This document shows, in pieces, positions 30,801-42,035 of a stretch of DNA of 64,000 bases. Numbering within the stretch: position 1 is the first letter of the stretch; each line of letters begins with the position of its first letter. The position numbers and the translations under genes are program-made. The notes under the pieces were generated by a model that saw nothing but the letters and a program-made list of their open reading frames with translations, had not been told where the DNA came from and did no database searches. Source of the DNA: Eutreptiella sp. 'Long Island Sound 2002' (taxonomy: Eukaryota > Euglenozoa > Euglenophyceae > Eutreptiales > Eutreptiaceae); contig OZ038378.1 of NCBI GenBank assembly GCA_964036045.1, positions 57,325,408-57,389,407 of the forward strand, read 5' to 3'.

Positions 30801-31201
30801 AGTGTGCTAGCCTGAGGTCTTGGAGCAAATTGCAGAAATGGTGTCCTAATTATACCCAAGTCTGCACCCTTGCTGAACCCGGCGGACGTCTTACCGTTGC
30901 CACGGGGTACGCCCCGGGTCTCTCCGCCCCTAGGTGCCCAATTTATGTGCTGGCACCAAAAATCCTCGGGGGAATACCCAGCGATAACGCCAAGGTATTG
31001 GTTTTTCCTACCTGCCTGCCTACTACAGGGGAGGGGTGGCCAAAAGCTATGAGGCATGAAAACCCCAGTTTGCTATGTGGCCAAAACCTAGGCTACCACT
31101 GCCACTGCCCACCGAAAACCCTGTTAAAATTCCAGAAAACTGGCAGGAAAGTGACACACACACTGTAGGTCCTACACACCCTACTGTGGACCCAGCCTTC
31201 G

Positions 31202-31492
31202 AAGGATGATGTCATCCGGGCCTTCCACTCCTACACGCACACGCTACTTGGTGCAGCTGTCAACCAGGTCGTAGGCCCTACTGGCCTTCCTGTGAGAGAA
31301 GCAAGACAAAACACAGCGCTGCTAAGCTGCGGTGGCCTGACAGGGACGCCATTACGCGTACCCCTGCCAGGGCTTGGAGGGAAGGAGTGCACTGCGGCGC
31401 AGCGTGAGTACTTGTCGTTCATGGCGGAGTCGTTCAGCATCTTCTTCGGTGCTTCCCCATTTCTTTGGTGTGATCTGCGCCCTTTTTGCTAG
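31202..31492 (+). other. Possible coding remnant, unknown
   Basis: Open on the plus strand for 96 codons to a TAG, with coding-like composition: KDDVIRAFHSYTHTLLGAAV at the start and CTAAQREYLSFMAESFSIFF near the end. No ATG begins it, and no family is recognised. It could be an exon or a fragment of another mobile element. Confidence 0.25.
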
Positions 31493-31680
31493 GCAAAAAA
31501 TTGCGCTGTTGAAGACAGCAAGGGCACCTATCACCCTCACCTACACCACCTGAGAGGTTCACATGCAGGCACTGTTTTGGGCTGAGGAACCTAACCACCC
31601 TCGCCGTATTATACGGGTCCTCGAGTGGAAAATCATACGCTGTCCCAAAACAGGTTCTTCCAAGAAAGCCAGCTTAAGGA

Positions 31681-31716
31681 ACTCCGCCCGTTCTCTTATA
31701 GAACGTAGGGCGGAGC
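31681..31716. repeat. Strong hairpin
   Basis: CTCCGCCC and GGGCGGAG form an 8-bp stem, extended inside by GTTC/GAAC around a TCTTATA loop with a small bulge. No adjacent gene gives it a role. Confidence 0.6.
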
Positions 31717-31805
31717 CCCTGGGTAACCTAAACAAGGGTTTACCGAGCGCACCACGCGTGGCCTACCCTTTAATGCGTCATGTGCATGCACAGGACACAC
31801 AGTCG

Positions 31806-31995
31806 CAATGACTCTACCAGGGGGTGGCCCCTCTTGGGCTTACTCACCTTACCTACCGCAATGTCAAGCTCAATGACTCTACCAGGGGGTGGCCCCACCC
31901 GGGCTTACTCACCTTACCTACCGCAATGTCAAGCTCAATGACTCTACCAGGGGGTGGCCCCTCCTGGGCTTACTCATCTTACCTACCGCTGCAAG
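31806..31995. repeat. Three 65-bp tandem units
   Basis: Units start at 31806, 31871 and 31936 with CAATGACTCTACCAGGGGGT; the third is followed by unrelated sequence. They are nearly identical, hence recent. Confidence 0.9.
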
Positions 31996-32149
31996 CGAAA
32001 GGAGAGCAAACAACATGACATGCACACATACAGGCATATTTTCCCCAACCCACCATTTTCTTGAAGTGAAGTTCCCGTGTCTCTGTGGGGGTGGGGGGGG
32101 GGTACTGCCCTTTTATCCCCATTTTTCTGAAGTGAAGTTCCTATGTGTC

Positions 32150-32400
32150 TGGTGTGGGGGGGGGGGGGGGGGCTGCACTTTTATGATTCGAAACCGGGGG
32201 GGGTACCATGCTTTGCCCCATGTTGAGAGTTTTCCGAGGTTCCATATTTTCCCATTTTCCACTTGTCCACTAGTCTTATATTGGGGGGGGGGGGGGGAGG
32301 TCTATCACGGGGGGCTTGGGTGTTGGGGGTGGGGGGGATGGTGCATAAAAGTCTGAAGTCTAAAGGTTGATAGCCCATTGGGTTACTATACCTATAGATG
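32150..32400. repeat. Left-end G-rich segment of copy 2
   Basis: Matches 3455-3905: TTCGAA plus G run, GGTTCCATATTTTCCC and CATTTTCCACTTG, a long G run, then ATGGTGCATAAAAGTCTGAAG and TTGGGTTACTATACC. Just upstream (32.05-32.15 kb), TTTCTGAAGTGAAGTTCC-type units occur twice. Confidence 0.65.
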
Positions 32401-32617
32401 ATGTGGCACACTCTGTACCTCTGCGAAAATAGATGAAGTCATGGTTGCCAGCATGCGAGTCAGGGGTCCCATGTGGTGCAACAGTGCCGACCACATCCGC
32501 GTGGTGGCGTTCTGTACCCTTTCTTGAGGGTGCCGTTGAGCTGAGTGGTGTACCTGGCCCTCCAAAGAAGGGCAGGATGTCGGCATCATGAACCGCTGCT
32601 TCATTACCTTGCAGACA

Positions 32618-33190
32618 CTAAAGCATTGCAGCCTCCACAGACTCTCTGTCCCCTACCTTCCTTGAAACCCTCTGTCTTGGGCGCCGATCGAAGCGTGCAC
32701 GGGCAGCCAGGTGGTGTGCCACGGCAACGCCTTGTCCCTTTGCCCATTGCTGTAAAAGGGGCAAGTTGGAATGCAATGCCATGCTCATGCTGAGGACATG
32801 TGTGTCAACAATGTCATGCATACTACTGCTGAACCTCCCGCGCAAAGAGATGGCACGCTCTACTGCAGCTGCAGCAAGGCAATATGTTCGCAATAATGCG
32901 AGAACGCGCCACATATTCACCCACTGCGCATGTGCCCTTTCAGGTGCCAATGCCTCCCACATCTTGGACATTTGCACAGTTGCAAAGTGCTGCACCATGT
33001 GCTCCTTAAGGCCTTCCCACTCTACCCAGACACGGTCATAGTTCACATGTGCTGCGCGCACTTCTTCTTGGTGTGAAGCCATGAACTGACGCAACTGCTT
33101 TACCCCATATGGAGCACGCTCATTGACCGGGAGAGCAAGAAAACGGCCATGGTCGAACAATACTGCGCACTCCAACACCCCCCGGGGTCA
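32618..33190 (-). pseudogene. hATC dimerisation domain (gene B, copy 2)
   Basis: A 186-codon frame reading VNERAPYGVKQLRQFMASHQ, WVNMWRVLALLRTYCLAAAA, VERAISLRGRFSSSMHDIVD and THVLSMSMALHSNLPLL. The block A-x-VERA-x-S-x-x-GR-x-x-S followed about 10 residues on by a Leu-rich HSNL is the signature of the hAT C-terminal dimerisation region. This is the strongest family evidence for the transposase, and it is absent from copy 1. Stops between 33190 and 33360 separate it from the catalytic part. Confidence 0.65.
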
Positions 33191-34703
33191 ATGGTTGTCT
33201 GCCCCTCCTTGATGCCTGCAAGCAACACATCAGAAACTGCACGTGCCTAAACGCCTGGAGAAGGAGGGGTTGTTGCACACTTTTGCCCACCCGAATCAAA
33301 CTGGACCAACTGCACACCGTGCCACGCACCGGTCACAGTTTGCGCCTTGAACTGCAACTACCCTGGACCCTCCTCGCAAGCCACCTTTTGCAACCGGGCT
33401 TGTAGCATATGTGTGGCAGTGGCTAAGTGTGCACCAGTGGGCGCACGCAGTTGTGCCACACTGTTAAAACACCCAATACCATGCAGGGTTTCCCCATAAA
33501 GCACCCCCCATGCAAGCAAATTGGCATCATGGCAGTCCTCCCACACATCCTCCTCCTTGGTAGAATGCTGCACCTTGGAATCCAAGTATCGTGCCACCCA
33601 AGGAACATTGGCCAAAAAGCAATGTTGCGCCGCGCATGTGCCTGTAACCACCTGATGCGATGACTTGTGGGGATGAGTTGCAAGGCACTACGTTTATCCT
33701 GCACATGCTTTTGCACACACTTTTGCAACTCCTTCCACTGCCGTGCCCCATTGTACAAGCCTCGTTGGCGGTCAACGGCCGCCATTTAATCAACATGGGT
33801 CGGGCCAGCAGCCTCCAATGCAAGACCGAACTTGCGCTGCCACACATGGCACGGCTCACGCAAGGGTGTCATCAAGACCAACCACCTCCCAATCAAGGCA
33901 AACACATTGCTCTCAATGATAGAGACATCAACAACTTGCCGCGCACTGGCACCCCGCACACCAAGGTTAGAAGCCCTCCCACTGCAAAGGTCACTACCCT
34001 CTTTGCCCACCGATCACGGTCAAGAATCCAGGACAGCAGGACGCATTCTAGCTGCGTTGCAATCTCATGCGCATCACCACAGGCCACGTACACCACACCA
34101 AGGAACACCTCACACATGCCCGCAGGGCCAGTCCCCGGGAAAATAACCAGAATGGCGTACTCATTGATGCGATGCCTGTGCCCATCCGAGCCGTTAACCA
34201 ACACTGCAAACGAACGTTGCCGGGAATAGGGTGTGTGTTACCTCATCTTGCATGGCATCATGCATTGCTGCAATAGCCTCCTCAACTATCCACCGCCGTG
34301 ATGCATGGTGCCCAAGGGCAAACGTCAAAGAGCAGTGTAGAAGAATGCGCTCATTTATAGCACGGATGGACGTGCACATGCGTAACCCAATATACACGTC
34401 AACCAACCGTGACAAAATGGCTGCCTCAACATCCGACACTGCCAAAACAATGTCCATGGCTTCCCCCTTGAAGAACACAATGTTCCCTGCCACCACGTTA
34501 GATGTGGCAGCAGTGGGGCACAATGCGCGATGTCGCTCTGCACAATGCAGCTTGAAACTGTCCTCGGCCAGTCGGTGGTGGTGCCCTGGCCTACGCAGAT
34601 TCTTTCGCGGTGATGTTGTGCCACGTGATAGCCCCAAGTCTCTTTCCAACACCTCCCTCCACCACCTTTTTGGACTAGAGGTCTTCATGCGAATCCCTTC
34701 AAC
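33190..34703 (-). pseudogene. hAT-like transposase catalytic part (gene B, copy 2)
   Basis: Overlapping minus frames encode the same protein as 13587-14200 plus 3908-4816: LGLSRGTTSPRKN, VYIGLRMCTSIRAINERILL, SRRWIVEEAIAAMHDAMQD, LVNGSDGHRHRINEYAIL (first Asp region), FPGTGPAGMCEVFLGV, then ASNLGVRGASARQVVDVS, EPCHVWQRKFGLALEA, and FLANVPWVARYLDSKVQHS. Several frameshifts and stops break it. The FPGTGPAGMCEV junction is intact here, which proves that the LINE in copy 1 split a continuous gene. The protein continues upstream at 39.92 kb beyond the piggyBac-like insertion. Confidence 0.7.
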
Positions 34704-34739
34704 ATATTCCTTTGTCTACGGAGGGGACGTTATTGTCCG

Positions 34740-34945
34740 GAAGCGGTCTGCGCGGCACAATACGTGCTGCGCGTGTTGCTTCAAAACGCGCAGCACGCGC
34801 AGCACGTGCAGAACGCAAACAACACACGCATCACGCGCAGAACGCGCAGAACGCGCAGCACGGAGTTCTAGAGGCAGACTTAGAAGCAGACTTCCGGCAC
34901 GCGCAAAACGCGTAGCACGCGTAGCACGTCACTATTGCACACGCG
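34740..34945. repeat. Introner-like sequence near the element 3' end
   Basis: Contains runs of CGCGCAGAACGCGCAGCACG type plus a short CTAGAGGC block, the same vocabulary as the introns of the upstream gene, and an inverted GCAACACGCGCAGCACG segment. It lies between the transposase stop and the terminal repeat; it could be a 3' UTR intron or a template for the intron repeats. Confidence 0.5.
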
Positions 34946-35101
34946 CGCACTTTTGGGGGGCCGCGTCCTCACAGTTTGGGTATCCAGCCTACGCGGTTGT
35001 CCCCCAGGGTTCGCACTGGTCCCATGGGTAGGGATGGCAGAGGCTTGGCGGCCATGAAGTTCACGATTCCACCACGTCCGCCCTCCACCACCTTCTCCTT
35101 C

Positions 35102-38100
35102 CTAATCTTCGTCAACCTCCATGTCCTCGTCCTCTTCCCCGTCACTCTCCTCCTCCTCCTCACTCTCTTCCTCCTCATCCTCCTCCCCCTCCTCCTCACT
35201 CTCCTCCTCCGTGTCATCCTCACTCTCCTCCCTCTCGCTGCCATCCACCTCGGCCTCGTCGCCCTCCTCCTCCACATCTGCCTCTACCACCCCGGTCACC
35301 CCATGCGCCACGGCAAAGCACCCCACATGGTACCACTTGCCGCACCCACAACAAACGTAGTGGGTCTTGCCCCGGTTGCAATGGGCGCACACCCGGCGGC
35401 CCGGCATCCGCACCGGCACGTGGATGGGCTTGGCCACCGCCACTGTACAAAAGCGGCGCCGGATAAGGTCCAACTGCCAGTCAAACATGGTACCCGTTCG
35501 GACCCCCCCGAGGGACCGGCAGGTCGCGTATGCGTTGACCACGGCATACCGGAGGACGAACGCACGCACCGCATGCGACCACGTCATCTGACGTCCCATC
35601 TGGCGCATCTGGAGCGCCATCTGGTTGACGCCATCTACCCCACGCGATAGCTGGCGGTAGCTGGCGACCACCGGGTTCACCTCATTCCCGCTGCGGCGAT
35701 GCACGGGTCCGGCTTGTGGGAAGTGGACGTTGGTGAGCATCGGCACTACGCGGGGCGGCTTGTGACCCACCTTTGGGTTCTTGAAGACCACCATGGCGTA
35801 CCTCGCGTCGTCCACAGTGCACGTGGCGGTTTGTCCTTCTCCTAGAAGCTCTCCTGCCCTGTCCACCCCGTACGTGGAGCGCTTCGTCATCATCAAGAAT
35901 GCTTTCTCCTCCGCAGCGAGGTCACGCGCTAGCTCGTGGGATCCAAAAAAGGAATCCGCACAGAGGATGGTCCCGGAAGGGAGGAGACCTGCCCACATGG
36001 TCATGATCTGCTTGGCATTGTAGTTGCCCGCGCTGTTGCCGAACCGCCGCAGGTGCCCGCGTCTACCCGTGTACAGGTACATGTCCACCACGTACCCACT
36101 GGTGGCATCGGCAAGGCAATAGAGCTTGATGCCGGTGGAGTGGGGCTTGCGGGCGATGAAGGGATGCCCGCTGTAATTCCTCGATGGGAGCCAACATGTG
36201 GTCCCACACCTCATCCTCGGTGTACCCGACTAATTCAGTTTGGCCTGGCCGGACTCCATGCATGATATTTGCTGCACAGTCCTCCACGGGGAGTGAACCC
36301 GCCCAAAGATTCGTGGGAAATGGCATTTTTGAAGAGCGGTGTGTCTGCACAACACGGAACACGTACTTTTAGGCTCCAGAGGCAGAACCGGAGGCAACGC
36401 CGATAACGCGCAACACGCGCAGAACGCGCCACACGCAGTCCAGAGGCACAGTCAGAGGCAACACGCAGCACACGTAGCACAGGGCACTGTGGGTGTTTTT
36501 TTCATGGGGGGGGTGGTTTGAGCCTCAATTCCCCTACCACACAGCAACCTGCAGCGGAGGGGGGGGGTTTCAACCTCGATTCCCCGACCGCAGAGCAATA
36601 GGCAACAGGTGTGGTATCTTTTTTTACGGGACACCACCAGTTCGCTTGTGCTGGGCGCCGGGCACTACATGTCCGATCGCCATAATACTCCGTTATCGTA
36701 CAGCCAAGAAACCGGGTATAGCTACCACATATTACGACGCCACCAGTCCGGCGCCTGTTGAGAAAAAGCGCCTGTCTGCGCCGAAACTTCCCAAGGGGGG
36801 ACCCGCAAAGCGGGCTGCGAACTCTGCCGCCCCCGGGACTCGTCGGGGTCCGGCCATCCCGGACTCGGTTCCCCAAGCGGGGAGAAAAACCCCTGGAACC
36901 CCTCCCCCTCCCACCCGTCCTCCCCCTCCCAGCCCTCCCAACCCTCTACACTTCTTGGATTTCGCCGTCCGTCATCTTGCCCTCGGCTGCCGTCTCCGGT
37001 TCGGCATGGCGTTCCGGGGAGTCGGGGGGCTCCTCCTTCACTCGCACAGGCGTACGATCGGGTTGGTTCCGCAGCCGCCCACGCACCTTCTTGCTCTGTG
37101 CCACATCGGCGAATGGGCCGAGCAGCGCCTTCGGACGAAGCTCCGGCGGCTCGCCCGATGCGCCGGGGGGCGCGCCATAGGGCAGGGGAGGCGGGGAACC
37201 CCGCGGCGGCGCGCCATACGGCAGGGGAGGGGGGTGGCCCCGCGGCGGCGCACCATAGGGCAAGGGAGGCGGGTGGCCCCGCGGCGGCTGGCCATGCGGC
37301 GGCGGGCCCCGCGGCAGTGGCGGATAGCTGGGCCACTGCGGGTCTTCGTCGTACGACTGCTGGTACTGCGGTGGCGGGCCTGGCAGGTGCGGGTACCCGC
37401 TCATGTGCGGGGGCGCCCAATCCCAAGCGGCAGTCTGCACAACGTGTAACACGGCAAGTCCTCCTCCAGAAGCGTGCAAGGAATCATGCGTGTAACACGC
37501 GTAGAACGCGCATCACGCTACCATGGGCCTCCAGAGGCGGCGCGGAGGCACCAGCGCGCACACCACCGAGACCACAAAGCACACAGATACCCGCGGTTTC
37601 TTCGCCGCCAGCTCTCGGGTGCGCACCAACGACCATGCTCCAGACGCCGGAAGTTCGAGTTGCCGTTCCTCTTCCAATTCGTACGCCATCAGGCCGGCCA
37701 TCCGGACAAACCGGACAAACTTCTCCTGCAGAACGCGGAAAACACGATCGGTCCTCCAGAGGCACAGTAGAAGCAAACACGCAGAACGCGCAGAACGCGC
37801 ATGACGCGCGGAGCGACTACGTAGAAACACAACAGAGGACGCGCGCAACACCTGCAAAACATCCGTGTCCATGTCAACGATGTCTTCGATGCCCATTGCG
37901 CTCACCCGATCGCTGACCCCACCTCCACGACCACCTCGCAGGCCCTCCATTTTCAGCTTGCCCAAACTCAGGCCCTCTGCCGGCGGGCTGAGGTCCACCG
38001 GCCATTGCGGCGCGGCGGCGCAACCCGTACAAACCGAAAGGCCCTTCAAAATCCCCTCCGCCACTTGTCTCGGGCTGCTCGATGGGTAGCGCTTCTCGAA

Positions 38101-39815
38101 GTGCTCACGGGCTGCTGCAGCCGACTGGGCGTTCTTGGTCCCGCATCTCAGCACGCTTTGCACGCTCAGGGCCCGCACACTGGTGTGCAGCAGCAGGGCC
38201 AACCCGAGCTCTTGCTTGGACCTGGGTTCCTCCGACAGGCACTCCTTGTAGTGCATCACCAGGCGACCCACGGTCGCATTGAAGTCCGTCTCCAAGATTC
38301 TCTGCATTGTGTCCAGATCACGGTCGTACCCGCCTTCATGCTGGAACTTCTCTGCTCTTGTCGGTGCGGCGCTGATGCTCTTCTGCGGGCCCTTCCCGCT
38401 AATCGCAAAGGACACGTTCCCACGGGCCGGCTTGTCCTTGTCCTTCTTTTTCTTGGGCATCTCGGCCTCGGACTTCTTCGGTGGCACCTTGGGCGGGCTC
38501 CGCTCCTCTGCCTTCCGCTTCTTCTTCTCTGCCATTGTCTGCGGCTCCTGCTTGACCTCCAGCATGGTGGACCGTGCTGCCTTTCCAGAAGCCTTTGCAG
38601 CAGAAGAGGAGTGTTTCTCCGGCACATCATCTGGCTCGTCCTCTGAATGCTCCCTCTTCACTGTGCCTCGGGCCTGCTTCTTGCCATGGGGTGTCAATGG
38701 CACGTCGTCGTCTTCCTCCTCTTCCTCCTCTTCCTCCTCCTCGTCTCCATCGTCCGCTGCCTCCTCCTCCTCCTCCTCCTCCTCCTCACTCTCTTCTGCC
38801 TCGCCCTCCAACCAGGTCCACAACCGGTTCGCTTGGATCTGCAGAACGCGCAGCACGCGTAACACGGTGGTGGTGCCCCCAGAGGCGGAGCGAGAGGCAC
38901 ACCGGCGGAACGTGCAGAACGCGCAACACGCGCAACACACGTAGAACAGGGGGCAGAATCACATACAGATGCAACACGCAGCACGCCCAGAACAACCTTT
39001 GTGTACTCGAACCATCCATCCGGCTTAGCGCGGCAATCTTGGACTTTTGCGGGATCCCGGGGCTTGCTTGGCTTCGTCTTGATCTGCAGGCAGTTGGTGG
39101 GGTAAGCAGCTTATCGAAAATGGAGACTAGGGACCGGCACGGTGCGACGAAACGGAACATAATGGCACTTGTCATGCATGCATACTTGATATGCGGTGAC
39201 GTTGGTGAGGTACATCTCATCTTCTCGGCGATCCTTGCTGCCGGGCTTCTTGCGGTTGACCCAGGCTGCGTGCCACCCAGCTGTGCAGAAATGTGTGGCA
39301 CGGCCCAGAAACAGAAAAAAAAAATGTGAAACGAACCACATCGACGTGGGGGACATCGAAAGGCACAACACCCGTACTCCACCCCATTGAACAATCACAT
39401 ACATGTCTGTTGTTTGATCTGGAACACGATGAACGCGTTGTGCTTCAGCGTGGCCGCGCTCCCCCAACTGCCCAGGTGGCCCCCCTTGGCGAGCCACTGC
39501 TTGTGGCTATCCGGGAAAAGCGGTGCGGGCATAAAGAAAGGGCTGAGGTACAGGAGGACGCGTAGCTCGCGCAAAACGTGGGTTCCGGCCTCCAGAAGCG
39601 TGATGTCGGTTACGTGCGGAACGCGGAACACGCCTTGCACGGATATGCGACACGAGTTATTCGAGTTCCAGAGGCACACCTAGAAGCGAACGCTTAGAAC
39701 ACGTAACACGCGTAACACGCGCGGCACACGGAGCACGAAAGCCAAGGTAGAGGCAACGGCACGATACGCTTCTCACATGGAAAACGGTGGAAATGAACAA
39801 AACGGATGCTTCCAT
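35102..39815 (-). CDS. piggyBac-like transposase, spliced gene with at least eight exons
   Basis: Exons inferred from GT-AG sites that keep one frame: 39777-39815 (ATG), 39403-39565, 39186-39280, 38997-39083, 37852-38838, 37591-37725, 36952-37434 and 35102-36344; one further exon may hide between 36952 and 36344. All junctions but one are phase 0. The protein would be about 1,070 residues: a novel N-terminal part (DGWFEYTK), an acidic run, a basic KKKKDKD region, a Pro-rich part with three PPRGHPPPLPYGA-type 13-residue repeats, then the DDE_Tnp_1_7 core: RKPHSTGIKLYCLADATSGY, ILCADSFFGSHELARDL, RGVDGVNQMALQMRQMGRQM (three catalytic Asp positions). It ends in a Cys-rich finger (CAHC...CCGCGKWYHVGC) and an acidic tail. 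One frameshift near 36180 breaks the core, so this copy is probably inactive. Confidence 0.75.
36345..36951 (-). other. Intron 7 of piggyBac-like gene, may hide an exon
   Basis: Long for this gene (607 bp). The last 140 bp are introner-like (TGTGCCTCTGGACTGCG, GTTCTGCGCGTGTTGCGCG, TTCTGCCTCTGGAGCC, GTGTTCCGTGTTGTGCAG). The 5' part has a coding-like Trp/Gly/Glu-rich frame and a 3'-site-like TTTTTCTCAACAG near 36770, so it may be two introns with an exon between. Confidence 0.45.
37435..37590 (-). other. Intron 6 of piggyBac-like gene, introner-like
   Basis: GTATCTGT...GTGCAG. Contains GCCTCTGGAGGCCC, TGATGCGCGTTCTACGCG, CTTCTGGAGGAGG and the 3' end CGTGTTACACGTTGTGCAG. Phase 0. Confidence 0.65.
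37726..37851 (-). other. Intron 5 of piggyBac-like gene, introner-like
   Basis: GTGTTGCG...CTGCAG. Contains CATGCGCGTTCTGCGCG, TGTGCCTCTGGAGGACC and the 3' end TTTTCCGCGTTCTGCAG. Phase 0. Confidence 0.65.
38839..38996 (-). other. Intron 4 of piggyBac-like gene, introner-like
   Basis: GTTGTTCT...CTGCAG. Contains GTGTTGCGCGTGTTGCGCG, GTGCCTCTCGCTCC, GCCTCTGGGGGC and a 3' end CGTGCTGCGCGTTCTGCAG. Exons on both sides join in phase 0. Confidence 0.65.
39566..39776 (-). other. Intron 1 of piggyBac-like gene, introner-like
   Basis: Starts GTGAGAAG and ends TTTTGCGCGAG. Contains GTGTTACGCGTGTTACGTG, TGTGCCTCTGGAAC and a second CTTCTGGAGGC block. Shares these with introns 4-7 of the gene. Confidence 0.55.
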
Positions 39816-39923
39816 GACGTCCGGCACGTTCGAAAACCCCCCGGAACAACAAAACTTTATGGATTCATTTTTGACGAACAAAAAACATTGATTCCGTTCT
39901 GCGCGTGGTAGACAAAGGAATAT

Positions 39924-40413
39924 GTTCCCAATACCAAGGCTTCGATGGCCCGAGGGGGACGCGCCACCCCAGGAATGCCACACGGATTAGCCCATGCACA
40001 ACATACACACTCAACACCCCCACTTGTCGTAACTGATATTGCCAAAGAGCGTCTACAAACGTTTGTAGTGTCTTCGGACCACTGTCCAGTTCCATGGGAG
40101 TAGCCTGCATCAGCACGCACAATGCATCCTTCCCTGATGCGGCCAATGCAACGGACCTCAACTTGTCGTGCTCCACTGACTGTGCCACTGACGTTTGTGA
40201 CATGCAATGCTCTACATGCAGCTCATCCCACTCTTTTGCATGCCGTGCTCTAAAATTGCATGTGACAACACGCACTTGCAAATGCCTTGCCACTCGCACT
40301 TTGCGCTTCTGTAGCAATTGTGCCACTGCCTCAACAAATTCTGAGGACGTCTGTAGCGGTGCCGCGGCAGCCACACACATCTCATCAGGCATGCTCTGGG
40401 CATGCATACTCAT
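39924..40413 (-). pseudogene. Gene B Cys-rich region before the transposase, copy 2
   Basis: Frames encode SSEFVEAVAQLLQKRKVRVA, ARHAKEWDELHVEHCMSQTS, GPKTLQTFVDALWQYQLRQ and TTSGGVECVCCAWANPCGIP, ending VLGTYSFVY. They match TTEFIEAVAKLVQKPRVRV, GGVMCICCSWAAE and LVNGTYGM of copy 1. The piggyBac-like insertion cuts in after VLGTY. Confidence 0.65.
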
Positions 40414-41006
40414 GTTCCGGTCCCTACCCTTGACGAACTTTGTGTTGCAGTTGAGGAAGGGGCGTGTGCACCTCGTGCCAGCGCCATGGCTGGTACAGAG
40501 GAGTTAATAGGCATGGTCTGGGCGTGCATAGTCCTGTTGTTGTCCCCAACCCTTGATGCACCTTGTGTTGCAGGAGGGGTGGGGGGGGGCGCACCCGGTG
40601 CGAGCGCCATGGCTGGCACCGAGGTGTCAATAGGTATGCTCTGGGCATCCCGTGTCTGGCCAAGGGCTGAAGGCCCTGTGCGTTGGGAGGCAGACTGCGA
40701 CATGTCTCGTACAACCAAGTCGGTTTTTTTGCGCTTGTACAACAGAAAAGTTGCTTTTTGTGGGTTGGGGGGTGGGTTTATGGCCTTCACCGTGGTGTTA
40801 TCACATAGCCACCACTTGTCTTTGAAAACAACATACACCACAAAGTGACCCTCCTCCCTTGTTGATCCAATGTGCACCACCATGGCATGCAAGGACCATT
40901 GCCATCCCAAGACATCGAGAAACTCATGGTCCACCACCAACTCGTACTCTTGTTGGTTGTGGACATGTAACCCCACAACTTCATTGAACATCAAAGATGC
41001 ATACAT
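40410..41006 (-). pseudogene. USP-like domain, His-box half (gene B, copy 2)
   Basis: A 198-codon frame reading DVLGWQWSLHAMVVHIGSTR, EEGHFVVYVVFKDKWWLCDN and KATFLLYKRKK. The GHF (His box) and WWLCDN (copy 1 has CDD) positions match the USP C-terminal signature. Then comes a linker with three diverged repeats of about 37 residues (SVPAMALA.GA.. type); the same MALATGD linker repeat exists in copy 1. Confidence 0.6.
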
Positions 41007-41186
41007 GGGTGCCTCTCTCAGGTCAGCCCCACACGGACAGGGGGGGGGGTATCAGGTACGCCAACCGGTCGCCCCTTCATTCCCTCCTTCAGGCGTTGTC
41101 TCACACTGCGCCCCTGATTCGTCACATGCAGTACCTGTGCTAGCATGCCTGTCTCCCCCCCCTCCCGCAGAGCCTTCACCCTACAC

Positions 41187-42035
41187 TCACCACAATGTTG
41201 CGAGAACTGCTCGTAGGAAAGACAACATCACAAATCGACCAACGCAGCGGCCGTGAGCTTCGGCCACATGTAGTTCCAACATTCGGCCATCTCTGCCTGC
41301 CGCATCCATTGGAATTTTGGTGCTGGGGCTTGGCACTTGCACAGGCCCGCTGCATCGGCACACCGTTTCACACATGGCACCCTCCAGAGCCAGCCTCTCA
41401 ACAATGTCCGCACGATTGTACGCACTACCTCCCACATGTGCCACAACATTCTGCCACAATGTCCCCTAGACACCCTCCTCATCAAGGCATTCTGGGTGCT
41501 GTCCTCCATGTCCACCAGACGCCACCAACAGGCACTGCAGCGTGGTACCCCACCAACACCAGTTGTAGCCATATGGATTCTCCATTCCCCATGGTCGCCG
41601 CGGTGCTCCACCAAGTGGCCCACTATGCACCTGCATGTAAGCGGAATGCGGCCTCATTGAGGAATGCACCATCCCATGGTGGGAGTGTTCGCCCGTCACC
41701 ACGGGAGTATAACACCACCGACCTCCTCTCCCCGTGCCAAGAACAAGTGCCATGCCATGCGCCCGTACATACCAGAACCTGTTGTTGGCATACATCGTAC
41801 ATGGCGCCGTCCCGCGTAACACCATCCAAGCACTGCATACTACATCTCCGTCCACCCGGACCATTACATACACCACCCACCTCAACCCATAAGTGTCCCC
41901 GCGTGTGTTGTCCGGTGGAAAACACTGCCGACCAAGGGGATGTGTCATGCATATGCTGATGTGACTTTGTGAGGACATTGCAACACAATTGCACGGTAGT
42001 CCATGTGAACCATTCACGCAACATCTCCCTTGCAA
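41187..42035 (-). pseudogene. USP-like domain, Cys-box and finger part (gene B, copy 2)
   Basis: In several frames: NPYGYNWCWWGTTLQCLLVA (Cys box; about 41.54-41.58 kb), then VKRCADAAGLCKCQAPAPKF, QWMRQAEMAECWNYMWPKL. Order and spacing match copy 1. Frames shift at least twice. The catalytic Cys is kept. Confidence 0.55.

Larger units (their letters stand above)
30800..31800. other. Interval between copies, no certain gene
   Basis: About 1 kb between the terminal zone of copy 1 and the left end of copy 2. No similarity to other parts of the window was noticed. One plus frame (31202-31492) looks possibly coding and is listed separately. The rest shows nothing I can name. Confidence 0.4.
34708..39919 (-). 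mobile_element. piggyBac-like transposon, 5.2 kb
   Basis: Bounded by perfect 12-bp inverted repeats TCCTTTGTCTAC (34708-34719) and GTAGACAAAGGA (39908-39919), with ATAT on both sides (34704-34707, 39920-39923). Removing it and one ATAT restores AACATATGTTCC, aligned to CCATATGTTCC in copy 1, and joins gene B from VLGTY to GIRMKTSS. The target AACATATGTT is a 10-bp palindrome. piggyBac elements normally duplicate TTAA, so ATAT is unusual; TA with a 13-bp repeat fits the same bases. Inside is one spliced minus-strand gene starting only about 100 bp from the right end. Confidence 0.85.

Noticed and set aside
35121-35360. Ser-rich plus-strand protein
   Set aside because: It is the complement of the acidic Glu/Asp tail of the piggyBac-like transposase.
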